Positions 10,700-21,569 of a stretch of DNA of 64,000 bases are shown piece by piece. Made by a program: the position numbers and the translations under genes. Source of the DNA: Bufo bufo. Taxonomy: Eukaryota > Chordata > Amphibia > Anura > Bufonidae. The notes under the pieces are model-generated. The model was not told the DNA's origin. It saw only the letters and a list, made by a program, of their open reading frames with translations, and searched no databases. The DNA is taken from contig NC_053398.1 in assembly GCF_905171765.1 (NCBI RefSeq), positions 52,264,338-52,328,337 on the forward strand, given 5' to 3'. The first letter of the stretch is position 1, and each line of letters begins with the position of its first letter.

Positions 10700-11026
10700 G
10701 GGTCCATTCACACTTCTGCAACTGTTTTGTGGTCCGCAAATTGCGTATCCGCAAAACAAGGACTCCGGCCATGTGAGTTCCGCATTTTGTGCACCGCAGA
10801 TGGCGGGCACTATGATAGAAATGCCTATTCTTGTCCCTGGCTGTGGACAAGAATAGGACATGCTCTATTTTTTTTCCGGGGCCGCAGAACAGAAGTGCGG
10901 ATGCGGACAGCACATGGTGTGCTATCCGCATCTTTTGCGGCCCCATTGAAAATGAATTGGTCCGCACGCTTTCTGCTAAATTGCGGAACGGATGCGGACC
11001 CATCATGCGGATGTGTGAATAGACCC
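10700..11026. mobile_element. Harbinger-like MITE
   Basis: Ends GGGTCCATTCACAC and the inverted GTGTGAATAGACCC flank an interior rich in 'tgcggac' and 'ccgcaaa' phrases, with a hairpin ('tattcttgtcc' and 'ggacaagaata') near 10827-10856. The flanks TGA and TTA do not match, so the target duplication has decayed. Related sequence is in the fragment at 25925-26117. Confidence 0.75.
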
Positions 11027-11079
11027 TTAGTTATGGTCCGTGGTAGCAGAATCCATAATGGAATTATTACATAACCCGA

Positions 11080-11123
11080 ACCTTGTACGCCAAACTTGAA
11101 ACATAAGTTCGCTCATCCCTAGT
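11080..11123 (-). repeat. End fragment of a dispersed repeat
   Basis: The sequence 'taagttcgctcatccctag' read on the other strand is a 'ctagggatgagcgaactta' start similar to 'gtgatgagtgaagcaagctt' at 50425. It looks like a truncated piece of the same short repeat class. Confidence 0.4.
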
Positions 11124-11325
11124 TGCGACAACAGGGGTAAATAAAGTGTTTTTCTTTTCACTTGTTTTTTTAAATTCTTATATTGTCCTGGATTTGTTGC
11201 CTGATCCATTGGCCTGCACCTCCATATTGAAATTTGGCCTGATGTGCTGCCATTGTCATATATATATATTAGGGTTATTCCTGCAGTATATAAATATTTT
11301 GCTAGAGTTAGTTGTGCATTGTGTA

Positions 11326-11326
<1 letters not shown>

Positions 11327-11361
<35 letters not shown>
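11327..11361. repeat. GT/AT microsatellite
   Basis: A short GT run leads into an (AT)n run that ends at the left border of the MITE at 11363. Confidence 0.9.
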
Positions 11362-11362
<1 letters not shown>

Positions 11363-11364
<2 letters not shown>

Positions 11365-11729
11365 CCTCATGCACATGGCCGTTGCCGGCCGTGGCACGTA
11401 TCGCGGTCCGCAAACTGCTGGTACGCAATATGCGGGCACCGGCCGTATGCTCCCCGCATCATGGATGCGGACCCATTCACTTGGGTCCGCAATCTGGAGC
11501 TACAGTGCAGAAAAGAGGCACGGAACCGCGTTTCTGTCCGTGCCTCCACAACGCAAAAAAATTTAACTTGTTCTATTTTTTTACGGTGCGGACAGATCAC
11601 GGACCCATTCAAGTTGAATGGGTCTAGATCCGTCCCAGCTGCCGCACGGATGTTTCCCGTGCATTGGGGAACGCAAATTGCGGTCCCCAATGCACGGAAC
11701 AGCTGCACAACGGTCGTGTGCATGAGGCC
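11363..11729. mobile_element. Harbinger-like MITE with TAA target duplication
   Basis: Ends GGCCTCATGCACA(C/T)GG and the inverted GTGTGCATGAGGCC are flanked by TAA at 11360-11362 and 11730-11732. The interior is CpG-rich and folds back on itself in parts. Non-coding; the open frames crossing it on both strands are by-products of the inverted structure. Confidence 0.85.
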
Positions 11730-11739
11730 TAACTCTTTT

Positions 11740-12560
11740 TGTGAGGCAAGGTAACCAAAAAATGGCTGTTCTGGCACAGTTTTTATTTTTTACAATGTTC
11801 ACCTGACAGAGTAGATAATGTGATATTTTTATAGAGCAGGTCTTAACGACACGGCGATACCTAATATGTCTATTTATTTTTATTTTTTTGTGGATTTACA
11901 CAATAAAAAAATCATTTTTTTTGTGTTTCCATTTTGTGAAAGCCATTTTTTTTTAGGCAAATTTTTGGCGGGATGAGATGACGGTGTAATTGGTACCATT
12001 TTGGGGCACATATGAATTTTTGATCGCTTGGTATTACACTTTTTGTGATGTAAAGAGATAAAAATATGGCTTTTTAGGCACATTTTTTATTTTTTTACGG
12101 CGTTCACCAGACGGGTTGGATCACATGATATTTTTATAAAGCAGGTTGTTACGGACAAGGCAACACCTAATATGTCTATTTTCATTTTACGCAATAAAAG
12201 CATTTTTGAAAAAAAATCCTGTTTTTGTGTCTATTTTCTGAAAGCCATATTTGTTTTATTTTTAAGGGCTCATTTTTTGCAGGATGAGGTGACAGTTTGA
12301 TTGGTACAAATTTTGGATACATATGACTCTTTTGATCACTTTTTATAAAAAAAATTGGGAAGTGAGGTGGGCAAAATTGCAATTCCATCATAGTTTTTTT
12401 TTTTTGTGTAAAGTGATCCTTTTATAGATTAGGTCATTACGGACACGGCGATACCAAACATGTTTAGTGTTTTTTATTTTTTTACATTTTTAACCAATTA
12501 TATATTATAATATATATATATTATAGTTAGAAGTACGGTCTTTTTTTTCCCCCACACTTT
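11740..12560 (-). repeat. Diverged tandem copies of the 'ggtatcgcc' repeat, minus orientation
   Basis: On the minus strand this is the same family as 18643-19500. The landmark 'ggcgatacc' (complement of ggtatcgcc) occurs near 11853 and 12447, with a variant near 12159, giving spacings of roughly 290-310 bp. Shared phrases include 'gggatgagatgacggt' and 'gttcacc'. AT-rich and non-coding. Confidence 0.7.
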
Positions 12561-12588
12561 TTTGACCCAGACCCACTTGGTTCTGTAA

Positions 12589-13035
12589 GGCCTCTTTCAC
12601 ACGAGGATCAGGATGCGTTCAGTTAAACTCGCACCATTTTGCAAGCAAGTTCAGTCATTTTTGTCTGCGAGTTGTTCCGTTTTTTCCGTGCGGGTGCAAT
12701 GCGTTTTTCACACGCGTCATAAAAAAACTTAAGGTTTACAAACATCTTTTAGCAACCATTAGTAAAAAATGCATTGCATCCGCACTTGCTTGTGGATGCA
12801 ATGTGCTTTTCACGGAAGCCCCATTCACTTCTATGAGGCCCGGGCTGCGTGAAAATCGCAGAATATAGAAGATGCTGAGTTTTTCACGCAACGCAGGACT
12901 GATGCGTGAAAGAAAAAAAAAACGCTCATGTACAGAGACCCATGGAGATAAATGGGTCAGGATTCAATGCAGGTGCTATGCATTCACGTCACGCATTGCA
13001 CCCGCGCGCGAAAACTCGCTTGTGCGAAAGGGGCC
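12589..13035. mobile_element. Harbinger-like MITE with TAA target duplication
   Basis: Left end GGCCTCTTTCACACGAGG and right end TGTGCGAAAGGGGCC are inverted copies, flanked by TAA at 12586-12588 and 13036-13038. Interior phrases ('cacgcaacgca', 'ttcacttctatg') match the ends of the two long palindromic elements at 14939-15803 and 21236-23604, so it is probably a shorter relative. Confidence 0.85.
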
Positions 13036-13359
13036 TAATAGTGATAACGTTGGCCCTGTCAATCAGAATGCAGGGGGCCTGGCAGTTGTAGAGAAAACAG
13101 AGCCTTTAGGTGTAATGACAACGCCCCCGTTGCTCTTAGGGACTTATTTGCTTATATTAAAACATAATTTTTCTCTGCAATGCGGACACATGTGAACATG
13201 GGACCAGCACATACAACAGGTCAGCCAGTGTCATAGGTACAGAGCTGCTGACAGATGCCTTTTAACTGTCATTCTGCCTCTCATCTCCCAGGGCAGGGGA
13301 ATCAGCAGGAAGGAAAGGGTTAACCTTCCAGGGGATGTAATAACAGAACACTCCTACAG

Positions 13360-13690
13360 AGGGCAGAGTAGTTTCCGGTCTTTCCCCATCTTTGGTCGCA
13401 CAGTACACTTCCGCCCACACCACCTCCCAAGCACCGCGTTGTCATGGAGAACACTCCACGCAGGCGCAGTAACACAGAAGCTGGAGGCGTGCTCAGAGCG
13501 CGTGACGTCACAAGCACCCCTCAGAGCACTTCCGGAAGAGAAGGGCTCCGTGCAAGAACGGGACATCACAAGAAGTGCAGGGAAGGAATTGCGGCAGGTT
13601 ACGTGAAACTAGCGGGTAAATGGCGCCATTTAGATGAAGAGCCTGTGTGTAAATTATTTTCCGGGGAGGGGAAAGTTATTGAGGTTAGTA
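13360..13690 (+). promoter_or_regulatory. CpG-rich promoter-like segment (CRE and ETS-type motifs)
   Basis: Roughly 18 CpG dinucleotides fall in about 270 bp (13370-13640). The segment has a perfect CRE (TGACGTCA near 13503-13510), an ETS/GABP-type palindrome (ACTTCCGGAAG near 13528-13538), ACTTCCGCC near 13408 and an AATGGCGCCATT palindrome near 13619-13630. Possible splice donors follow (GCAG|GTTACG near 13596; GAG|GTTAGT near 13684). It does not match the repeat families in this window. It could be the promoter and 5' exon of a host gene transcribed rightward, perhaps the THAP gene 17 kb away. No transcript evidence is visible, so this is a hypothesis. Confidence 0.4.
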
Positions 13691-14127
13691 TGGGAAATCC
13701 TTTTAAGAGGTTACATGGAGTTCTGGAAAAAAGTCTCACTGTGGTATAACCCCTTTAGAGGGGACCTTAACAAACCTCTGACGTCATAGTGCCTCTTGTG
13801 AGACAGATAGCGGTGAAGGAAATGGTGCAGAGCCCTTCCAATAAAAACCCCTGACATGTGAGAAGTGTGTTATTGATGGGTCCTCCCATGCATCAGGTGA
13901 CTGGGTCATGTGATCATGTCACTGGCTGCTGTGGCCACATGACCCACAGCGGTGGGGATCAGGTAAGTATGATTCTGTCCACAGGTCTGGCCACGTTGGG
14001 GGGGGGGTGCCCGATACGCCCCTAGGACTAGGTGAACAACCCCTTTGTTTACTTTTCTGTCGACATTGGTGTAATACGGCTTGGTTTTTTTTTGTGGGTC
14101 AGTTGAATGGCAGAAATTTGGGGTACA
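13691..14127. other. Non-coding spacer
   Basis: No gene. A right-type T2 end ('ataacccctttag') is near 13746-13758. A run of G is near 14000-14007. Confidence 0.45.
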
Positions 14128-14450
14128 TCTATGAAAAGGGGTTTCTCAGACTTATATACTGATGAACTATCCTCTGATCAGTGGGGGTCCGACACCCGGG
14201 ACCTTGCTGATCAGCTGTGTGAGATGGCACTGCTGCCTTCTCTATACACAAGTCACCAAGCACAGCACTGTCCAATCTATAGCGGCTGTGCTTGGTGTCG
14301 CAGATACCTCTTCTATGGGGCTGAGCTGCACCTAGGCCGAGTGACCGATGAACATGATGTCACATGACCTAGGAAAAGCCACCAGAAAGCAGCGCCGCTG
14401 CCTTCTCAAACCACTGATTGATGGGGGTCCCGGGCGTTAGACCCTTTATT
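14128..14450 (+). repeat. Kolobok/T2-type dispersed repeat
   Basis: It contains 'aaaaggggtttctcag', 'actatcctctgatcagtgggggtccgac' in part, and 'gatcagctg', matching the class at 2013-2300. The right side has 'tgattgatgggggtccc'. Ends are eroded. Confidence 0.55.
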
Positions 14451-14938
14451 TATTTATTTTTTTGTGTAAAAAAACGAATTCCAATAGTCTTTTTGTGGTG
14501 TCGTTTTTATGGGGTTCACCTTGCAGTAAGTGACATAATAGTTGCATTCTTTGGGTCAGTATAAAGACAATGAAACCAAATTTATACTTTTTATGCTTTT
14601 CTGTGTGACTTTTTTTGTGTAACAAGTTGCAGTTTTCAGTGGTGCCTTTTTTAGGATGCGTAGGACTTTTCGATTGTTTTAAGTTTAGTTGAATTGTTTT
14701 AATTTTATTTTTCAAAACTTTTTTTTTACTTGTTTTCTAGGTCCCAGTAGAGGACTTGAACGAATCTTCTGATCGCCTACGTATTACACTTATATATTTA
14801 GGTATTGCTACAGTGTCTTTTGTCAGTTACACTAAAACTGACAGAATGCCTGTTAGTCCCTGCCAAAAGAGCCCCTTGTTCTCTGTAACCACTTAGATGC
14901 CGCACTCAGCATTGACTGCTGTATCTAAGGCCCCTTGC

Positions 14939-15803
14939 AGACGAGCGTGTCCGGATAGGGTGCGTTTTGCACGCGCGTGATAAAAAACTGAATGTGGTAC
15001 CCAGACCGGAACTTCTTCATTGAAGTTCAGGTTTGGGTTCAAGGTTGTGTAGATTGTATTATTTCCCCTATAACATGGTTATAAGGGAAAGTAATAGCAT
15101 TCTGAATACAGAATGCATAGTACAATAGGGCTGGAGGGGTTAAAAATTTTATTTTTATTTTTCTAACACCTTAATCCACTTGTTCGCGCAGCCGGCATCT
15201 CTTCTGTCTTCTTCTTTGAGGAATAGGACCTTTGATGACGTCACTGCGCTCATCACATGGTCCATCACATGATCTTTTACCACGGTGATGGATCATGTGA
15301 CGGACCATGTGATGAGCGGAGTGACGTCACCACAGGTCCTTTTCCTGTGCACAGCAAAGATGAAGACAGAAGAGATGCCGGCTGCGCGAACAAGTGGATT
15401 AAGGTGATTTAACTTATTTATTTATTTTAACCCCTCCAGCCCTATTGTACTATGCATTCTGTATTAGGAATGCTATTATTTTCCCTTATAACCATGTTAT
15501 AAGGGAAAATAATAATGATCGAGTCTCCATCCCGATCGTCTTCTAGCAACCGTGCGTGAAAATCGCTTGCGGATGCTTGCGATTTTCACGCAGCCCCATT
15601 CACTTCTATGGGGCCTGTGTTGCGTGAAAAACACACAATATAGAGCATGCTGCGATTTTCACGCAACGCACAAGTGATGCGTGAAAATCACCGCTCGTGT
15701 GCACAGCCCCATAGAAATGAATGGGTCCGGATTCAGTGCGGGTGCAATGCGTTCACCTCAGGCATTGCCCCCGTACGGAAAACTCGCCCGTGTAAAAGAG
15801 GCC
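14939..15803. mobile_element. Long palindromic (snapback) MITE, 865 bp
   Basis: The left and right halves are near-perfect inverted copies that meet around 15270. Mirror landmarks are 'gttataagggaaa' (15069 and the complement near 15480-15510), 'cacttgttcgcgcagccgg' (15178) against 'ccggctgcgcgaacaagtg' (15377), and TGACGTCAC on both sides of the centre (15236 and 15321). The ends GGCCCCTTGCAGACGAGCG and CGTGTAAAAGAGGCC belong to the Harbinger-like MITE class; flanks are TAA and TAG. Non-coding. A second copy at 21236-23604 is split by a Tc1. Confidence 0.85.
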
Positions 15804-15805
15804 TA

Positions 15806-16340
15806 GGGCTAGTTTCACACTAGCACTTGACATGGAACAGCCTGCCAGATTTCTCTGAATTCCGGCACTACCAGAAGCTTTAAAACCCTCTGTTCAGTCC
15901 CATCCACCTTATCCATAGAGTTCCATTTGCCTGACAGAGGTAGCGTTTTTTGTTCAGCCAAATCCTGGCATATTAGTCAATGGGGCCAACAGGCATTCTG
16001 GTAACATCCGGCAACAGATCCAGAGGGCTGCAGCAGACGTTTCTCTGCTGGAACTACTAAGGAAGCCTTTGCAGAATGCCGGGTCACTGTCTTACTTTAC
16101 TTTCAGTATACAGAGTGGTTGTGAGTCCTCACATTCATAAGGGCTGTTTCACACGAGTGAGTCCATTGCGGGAATCGCGCTCCATGTGTGAGTGTGATCC
16201 TCCGCTCTGGACTTGCAGGAGCGCGCAGCATTATCATGATTTATAATGCTGTGTGTCTCTGACCTTATTTCTACAGAATCATAGTGACCGCTTTATGTCA
16301 GTATGATTCTTTAGTTAGGGCAGCATAACACTGGTGACAC
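15806..16340. repeat. Fragments of Harbinger-like MITEs
   Basis: Left-type ends 'agggctagtttcacac' (15806) and 'agggctgtttcacacgag' (16140) are visible without their right ends nearby. A possible right end for the first ('gtgaaactagcctta') appears at about 20115-20129, which would make the stretch between a heavily loaded element, but this pairing is uncertain. Confidence 0.45.
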
Positions 16341-17000
16341 ATTTCTTTTAACCCCTTTCTGCCACCAATGTATAGAGCTTTCCTTGACCACATTTCCTAC
16401 AATGAATAGTGCAGATGACATCCCTTTGGCATACAGGCAGTGTGTTTGGAATTAGCAGTCTAGGACGACTAGTGTTGGTGTTGTTTAGGATGACAGTAGT
16501 TTCTGTCCTCAAATTCTTGAAGATAGTGTTGGTCTGATGTAGCGCAACCAAGCACTTAGGAACGATCTGGCCAGTCCCTGGCATTTGGGAAATGGTTCAT
16601 TTAGGGTCAGGCAGATTAATTCTCCAATTGTGTGTACAGCAGAATCATTAAATCCATTTTGGGGAGAGATGCTACTCATTAAAGGCCCTGATGGTTCCTG
16701 CAAAACCCTGTTGGCTCGGCCCTCACAGCAGGGTTATGACACTGCTATTGGGGGCTGGGTGATTATGGCTCTTGTCGCTGCCCGGAGAGGCTCCAGCACG
16801 TCTCTATACTGCTTATTACACATGTTCTGCACGGGAAGCTGCTATGGCTGCCTCTGCACTGCCCTGCATGCAGCACTGTGTGAGGTGCCTAAAGCTGGCA
16901 TCACTGCTGGAGGTCAACACAATGCTGCCGGCCCAACTACCGGAGGTTTTTTCGGTTCCATTTTTCTTCCCTAAACCATAACTTTTTATATTCACATAGC
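16341..17000. other. Unassigned stretch with open frames but no recognisable gene
   Basis: A plus frame (16585-16974, 129 codons) and a minus frame (16348-16584) are open. The minus frame has a Cys/His cluster (PVCQRDVICTIHCRKCGQGKLYT) that vaguely recalls the region before the GIY-YIG motif of Penelope-like elements, but no YIG follows. I do not assign either. Confidence 0.3.
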
Positions 17001-17624
17001 TGTATGCGGGACAATTTGTACTTTCTAATGCCACCATTAATTATGGCATAAAATGTATTGGAAAGTGGTAAATTCCAAATGGGGTGGAATTGGAATAAAA
17101 TGCAATTCCTCCACGGTTTTACGGATTTTGTTCCCATGGTGGTTTGTTTTGCAGCAGAACTGACCCATGCCCTTCATTCTCTGGGTTAGTACGATTACAA
17201 CGATACCCCATATGTATAGGTTTTTTTATGTCTAAATAGTGTTAAAAAAATAATCTATAATTTTTTTATTTATTTTTTTACATCACCATATTCTGACCCC
17301 CAATAACATTTTTATATTTATATATACTGAGCTATATAAGGGCAAATTTTTTGCGGGACAATCCATAATTTTTATTGATACCATTTTGGAGTGTGACTTT
17401 TTGATCACATTTATTACATTTTTTTGGGGTAAGAGAAGCAATGAAAAAATGGCAAATCGGCCATTTTGACCCTTTTTTCTGTTACGTCATAAGCCGTGTT
17501 GGAATTTTTTTTTGTATTTCAATAGTATGGCCATTTTCCGTCACGGTGATATCCATTATGTTTATATTTATTGTTATTTAGGTACGGTATTTATTTTTTA
17601 ATTATACGGAAAGGGGGGTGATTT
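17001..17624. repeat. AT-rich dispersed repeat related to the 'ggtatcgcc' family
   Basis: Phrases such as 'ttttgcgggacaat' and 'taccattttggagtg' match the minus-orientation copies at 11740-12560. No coding potential. Confidence 0.5.
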
Positions 17625-17639
17625 AACCCCTTAAGGACA

Positions 17640-18545
17640 CATGACGTACCGGTACGGCATGTTTCCCGAGTCCTTAAGGACACATGACGTACCGGTACGT
17701 CATGTGTTGTTCCGATCACGGCCGGCCGGCAGTGATTGGAACCCGGTGCCTGCTCAAATCATTGAGCAGGCACCTAGGCTAAATGCGCGGGGGGGTCCCG
17801 TGACCCCCCCATGTCGGCGATCGCGGCAAACCGCAGGTCAATTCAGACCTGCGGTTTGCTGCGATTTCTGCAGTTTCTGATCCCCGCGGTCCCTGACCGC
17901 AGGGATCAGAAACTTGAGTATTTCTAAATTATATCTGTATCCTTCCCCCCCCGCACCCCTGCATGATTTTAGCCCGGTGGGAGGTGCAGGGGGAGGGTTG
18001 CGGGAGGCGGGCGGTGCGGCAGGCGGGATCGCGATCCCCCGCCCGCCTCCCCTTGAATAATCGTTGGCGTCTAGTGGGTATACCAGGGTGCCAGCACATT
18101 GCTGGCACCCTGGTATAAACGGGTGACATCTGCGATGCGATGTCAGCCGTTTAACCCTTTCCATACAGCGGTCCGTACGGACCGCTGTATGGAAAAGGTT
18201 AACAGCTCAGGGAGCTCCCTCCCTCTCCCATCGGGGGGCTGCTGTGCCTTTGCAGCCCCCCGATGGAGAGGGAGAGAGCCCCCAGACAGCCCCCCGACAG
18301 ATCCCTTCCTTACCCTTCCCCGTCTGCGCAGTTCTGGCCAGTACTGAGCAGACGGGGAAGGTTCCCATGGCAACAGGACGCCTCTCAGGCATCCTGCTGT
18401 CCATGGTGCTGAACAGATCTGTGCTAAAGGCATAGATCTGTTCAGACAAAGTGTAAAATACAGTACAGTACAATATATATTGTACTGTACTGTATTATAC
18501 AGACATCAGACCCACTGGATCTTCAAGAACCAAGTGGGTCTGGGT
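17640..18545. repeat. Array of more than a dozen consecutive hairpins
   Basis: Perfect or near-perfect stem-loops follow each other with little spacer: 17681-17706 (26-bp palindrome), 17745-17774 (13-bp stem), 17790-17809, 17822-17863, 17873-17913, 17955-17993, 18022-18047, 18080-18116 (16-bp stem), 18159-18194 (36-bp perfect palindrome), 18221-18272, 18314-18361, 18366-18406, 18411-18443, 18457-18496 (40-bp perfect palindrome) and 18507-18542. The stems do not share one sequence, so this is not a simple tandem repeat. It leads directly into the 349-bp tandem repeat, and the composite (from 'ttaaccccttaaggacac' at about 17621) may be one non-autonomous element. No coding region is supported. 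Confidence 0.85.
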
Positions 18546-18642
18546 CCAAAAAAAAGTGAATAAAAGTGAAAATAAAGTAAAAATCAAAAAACACATTTAT
18601 CACTGATTAAAAATGAAAAAAATAAAATTCCCTACACATGTT

Positions 18643-19500
18643 TGGTATCGCCGCGTCCGTAACGACCTGATCTATAAAATGGTCATGTTACTTTACCCGA
18701 ACGGTGAACGCCATAAAAAATAAAAAACTATGATGAAATTGAAATTTTGCCCACCTTACTTCCCAAAAAAGGTAATAAAAGTGATCAAAAAAGTCGCATG
18801 TACGCCAAAATTGTAACAATCAAACCGTCATCTCATCCCGCAAAAATCCTACCCTAGCCAAGATAATCGCCCAAAAACTGAAAAAACTATGGCTCTTAGA
18901 CTATGGAAACACTAAAACATGATTTTTTTTGTTTCAAAAATGAAATTATTGTGTAAAACTTACATAAATAAAAAAAAAAGTATACATATTAGGTATCGCC
19001 ACGTCCGTATCGACCGGCTCTATAAAAAATATCACAGGATCTAACCCCTCAGATGACCACCGTAAAAAAATAAAAACGGTGTAAAAAAAGTCATTTTTTG
19101 TAATCTTACGTCACAAAAAGTGTAATAGCAAGCAATCAAAAAGTCATATGCACCCCAAAATAGATGCCAATCAAACCGTCATCTCATCCCGCAAAAAATG
19201 AGACCCTACTTAAGATAATCGCCCAAAAACTGAAAAAACTATGGCTCTTAGACTATGGAGACACTAAAACATTTTTTTTGTTTTAAAAATGAAATCATTG
19301 TGTAAAACTTACATAAATAAAAAAAATTGTATACATATTAGGTATCGCCGCGTCCGTGACAACCTGCTCTATAAAATTACCACATGATCTAACCTGTCAG
19401 ATGAATGTTGTAAATAGCAAAAAAAAAAAAAAACGGTGCCAAAAAAGCTATTTCTTGTTACCTTGCCGCACAAAAAGTGTAATATAGAGCAACCAAAGAT
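18643..19500 (+). repeat. 349-bp tandem repeat, about 2.5 copies
   Basis: The landmark 'ggtatcgccRcgtccgt' starts at 18643, 18992 and 19341, giving two intervals of exactly 349 bp. Each unit also holds 'aaaccgtcatctcatcccgc' (18825 and 19176) and 'actatggctcttagactatgg'. Related diverged units occur in the opposite orientation at 11740-12560 and 54440-54900. AT-rich and non-coding. Confidence 0.9.
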
Positions 19501-20411
19501 CATATGTACCCTAAACTAGTACCAACAAAACTGCCACCCTATCCCGTAGTTTCTAAAATGGGGTCACTTTTTGGAGTTTCTACTCTAGGGGTGCATCAGG
19601 GGGGCTTCAAATGGGACATGGTGTGAAAAAAAAACAGTCCTGCAAAATCTGCCTTCCAAAAACCGTATGGCATTCCTTTCCTTCTGCGCCCAGCCGTGTG
19701 CCCGTACAGCAGTTTACGACCACTTATGGGGTGTTTCTGTAAACTACAGAATCAGGGCCATAAATAATGAGTTTGGCCACACGGGGCATCAGTAGGTTTT
19801 TGCACATTTAGATGCCGTGATCTCGCTTGATCACGGCATCTAAAGCCTTTAATTACCGCGATCGGCATTATTGCCAGTCACAGTAATTAGCCGCAGGTCT
19901 CTGCTGTATGAAACAGAGACCTGCTGGCCAGGGCGCCATGTTTACACATCGCTCCAGCGGCATACATGTCCTGCTCTGGTAGCAAAAGGGGTCCTGCAGA
20001 GATCCGGTCAGATTCCGTCAAAAATGTGGAAAATCGGTTGTACGCAAACTGCTGCACGCTGCGGTTTGTGTCCGGCCGATGCCCGGCATTCTCTGCCGAC
20101 TCAGACGGCAGATGTGAAACTAGCCTTAGGTTTTTTTTTTCCTGGACTCTAGCAGCTCTTTCATTTTCTCAGAGCAAACATTGAAAATCTTACATTTCTG
20201 CACAGAAAACATGTTTGGGCAGGTGTGTGAAAAGTTTTATAGACCTTCCTCATTGAGCTAGGCTTCACGGCCTGGTGAGCAGGAGAGCGCCTTTTTACCA
20301 CAGCTGCTTCCTCTGCTTAGGAAAGCACATTACATGCCACTTCATACTTACCAACTGATGGAAAATGGCAGTGCAGCAGGTTAATAAGCCTACATGTGCA
20401 GCCCATGTTAT
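19501..20411. other. Repeat-derived non-coding stretch
   Basis: 19501-19790 continues the preceding repeat ('gtttctaaaatggggtcac', 'tgcatcaggggggcttcaaa'), with relatives at 51690-51880 and 54480-54620. A perfect hairpin ('tagatgccgtgatc' and 'gatcacggcatcta') is at 19810-19842. A MITE-type right end ('gtgaaactagcctta') is near 20115-20129. Confidence 0.5.
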
Positions 20412-20414
20412 TTA

Positions 20415-20840
20415 GGCCTCTTTCACACTACCGTATGGCTATTTCAGTGTTTTGTTGTCCGTTTTTAACGGATCCGTTGTTCCGTTTTTTTTTGTTTCCG
20501 TTCCGTTTTTCCGTATGGCATACACAGTATACAGTAATTACATAGAAAAAATTGGGCTAGGCATAACATTTTCAATAGATGGTTCTGCAAAAACGGAACG
20601 GATACGGATGCATTTCTGTATTTATTTATTTTTTGCGGACCCATTGACTTGAATGGAGCCACGGAACGTGATTTGCGGGCAATAATAGGACATGTTCTAT
20701 CTTTCAACGGAACGGAAATATGGAAACAGAATGCATACGGAGTACATTCCGTTTTTTTTTGCGGAACCATTGAAATGAACAGTTCCGTATACGGCCCGCA
20801 AAACGAAAAAAAAAACTAAAATGGTAGTGTGAAAGAGGCC
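20415..20840. mobile_element. Harbinger-like MITE with TTA target duplication
   Basis: Ends GGCCTCTTTCACACTACCG(T) and the inverted GGTAGTGTGAAAGAGGCC are flanked by TTA (20412-20414 and 20841-20843). The interior is rich in 'ccgttccgtttt' and 'acggaacgga'. Non-coding. Confidence 0.85.
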
Positions 20841-20849
20841 TTACCCTGT

Positions 20850-21235
20850 AAGGACCCCATTTTAGTTTTTTGCCTTTTTTTGGTTTTTCCTCCATAACCA
20901 TAACTTTAGTTTTTAATGGAGCTATTTAATTTACCATATCTTCTATTGCCAAATAGGAAAAATTGTTTGTGTAATTTTACTACTTTAAGATAAACACTTT
21001 GAAAAAAAATTTTTTTTTTTATTGGTACCGTTTTTGGGTCAAGGTGACCCAAAAATGTCAAATCACGTGTTTTTATTTATTTATTTTATTCCATTATGGA
21101 GATCACCGCACAGGACACTTTCGGACGCGGCGATAAATGTTATGTTCATTTTATTTTTGTAAAATTAAGAAAGGGGGGTGACTTTAAATTTTTATTATTA
21201 TTTTTTTTATATATTTTTTTAAAATATACTTTTAA
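20850..21235. repeat. AT-rich dispersed repeat fragment
   Basis: Phrases 'ttattggtaccgtttttggg' and 'gacgcggcgataaatg' relate it to the 'ggtatcgcc' repeat class in minus orientation. No gene. Confidence 0.5.
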
Positions 21236-21569
21236 GGCCTCCTTCACACGGGCGAGATTTCCACGCGGGTGCAATGTGTGAGGTGAACGCATTGCACCCG
21301 CACTGAATCCGGACCCATTCATTTCTATGGGGCTGTGCACATGAGCGGTGATTTTCATGCATCACTTGTGCGTTGCGTGAAAATCGCAGCATGCTCTATT
21401 TTGTGCGTTTTTCACGCAACGCAGGCCCCATAGAAGTGAATGGGGCTGCGTGAAAATCGCAAGCAAGTGCAGATGCAGTGTGATTTTCATGCATGGTTGC
21501 TAGGAGACGATCGGGATTGGGACCTGATCATTATTATTTTCCCTTATAACATGGTTATAAGGGAAAATA

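Noticed and set aside
11027..11777. Open frames of 120-200 codons on both strands
   Set aside because: They cross an AT microsatellite and an inverted-repeat MITE; the translations are repeat by-products.
16348..16974. Minus frame with a Cys/His cluster and a plus frame of 129 codons
   Set aside because: The resemblance to the Penelope-like GIY-YIG lead-in is weak and no YIG follows; the plus frame has no motif.
17641..18473. Several open frames of 60-108 codons in the hairpin array
   Set aside because: GC-rich palindromes avoid stops on both strands; no domain or start context is seen.
15806..20129. One 4.3 kb element with ends 'agggctagtttcacac' and 'gtgaaactagcctta'
   Set aside because: The ends fit, but the interiors next to them differ and other elements intervene; pairing by chance is likely in a region with so many similar ends.
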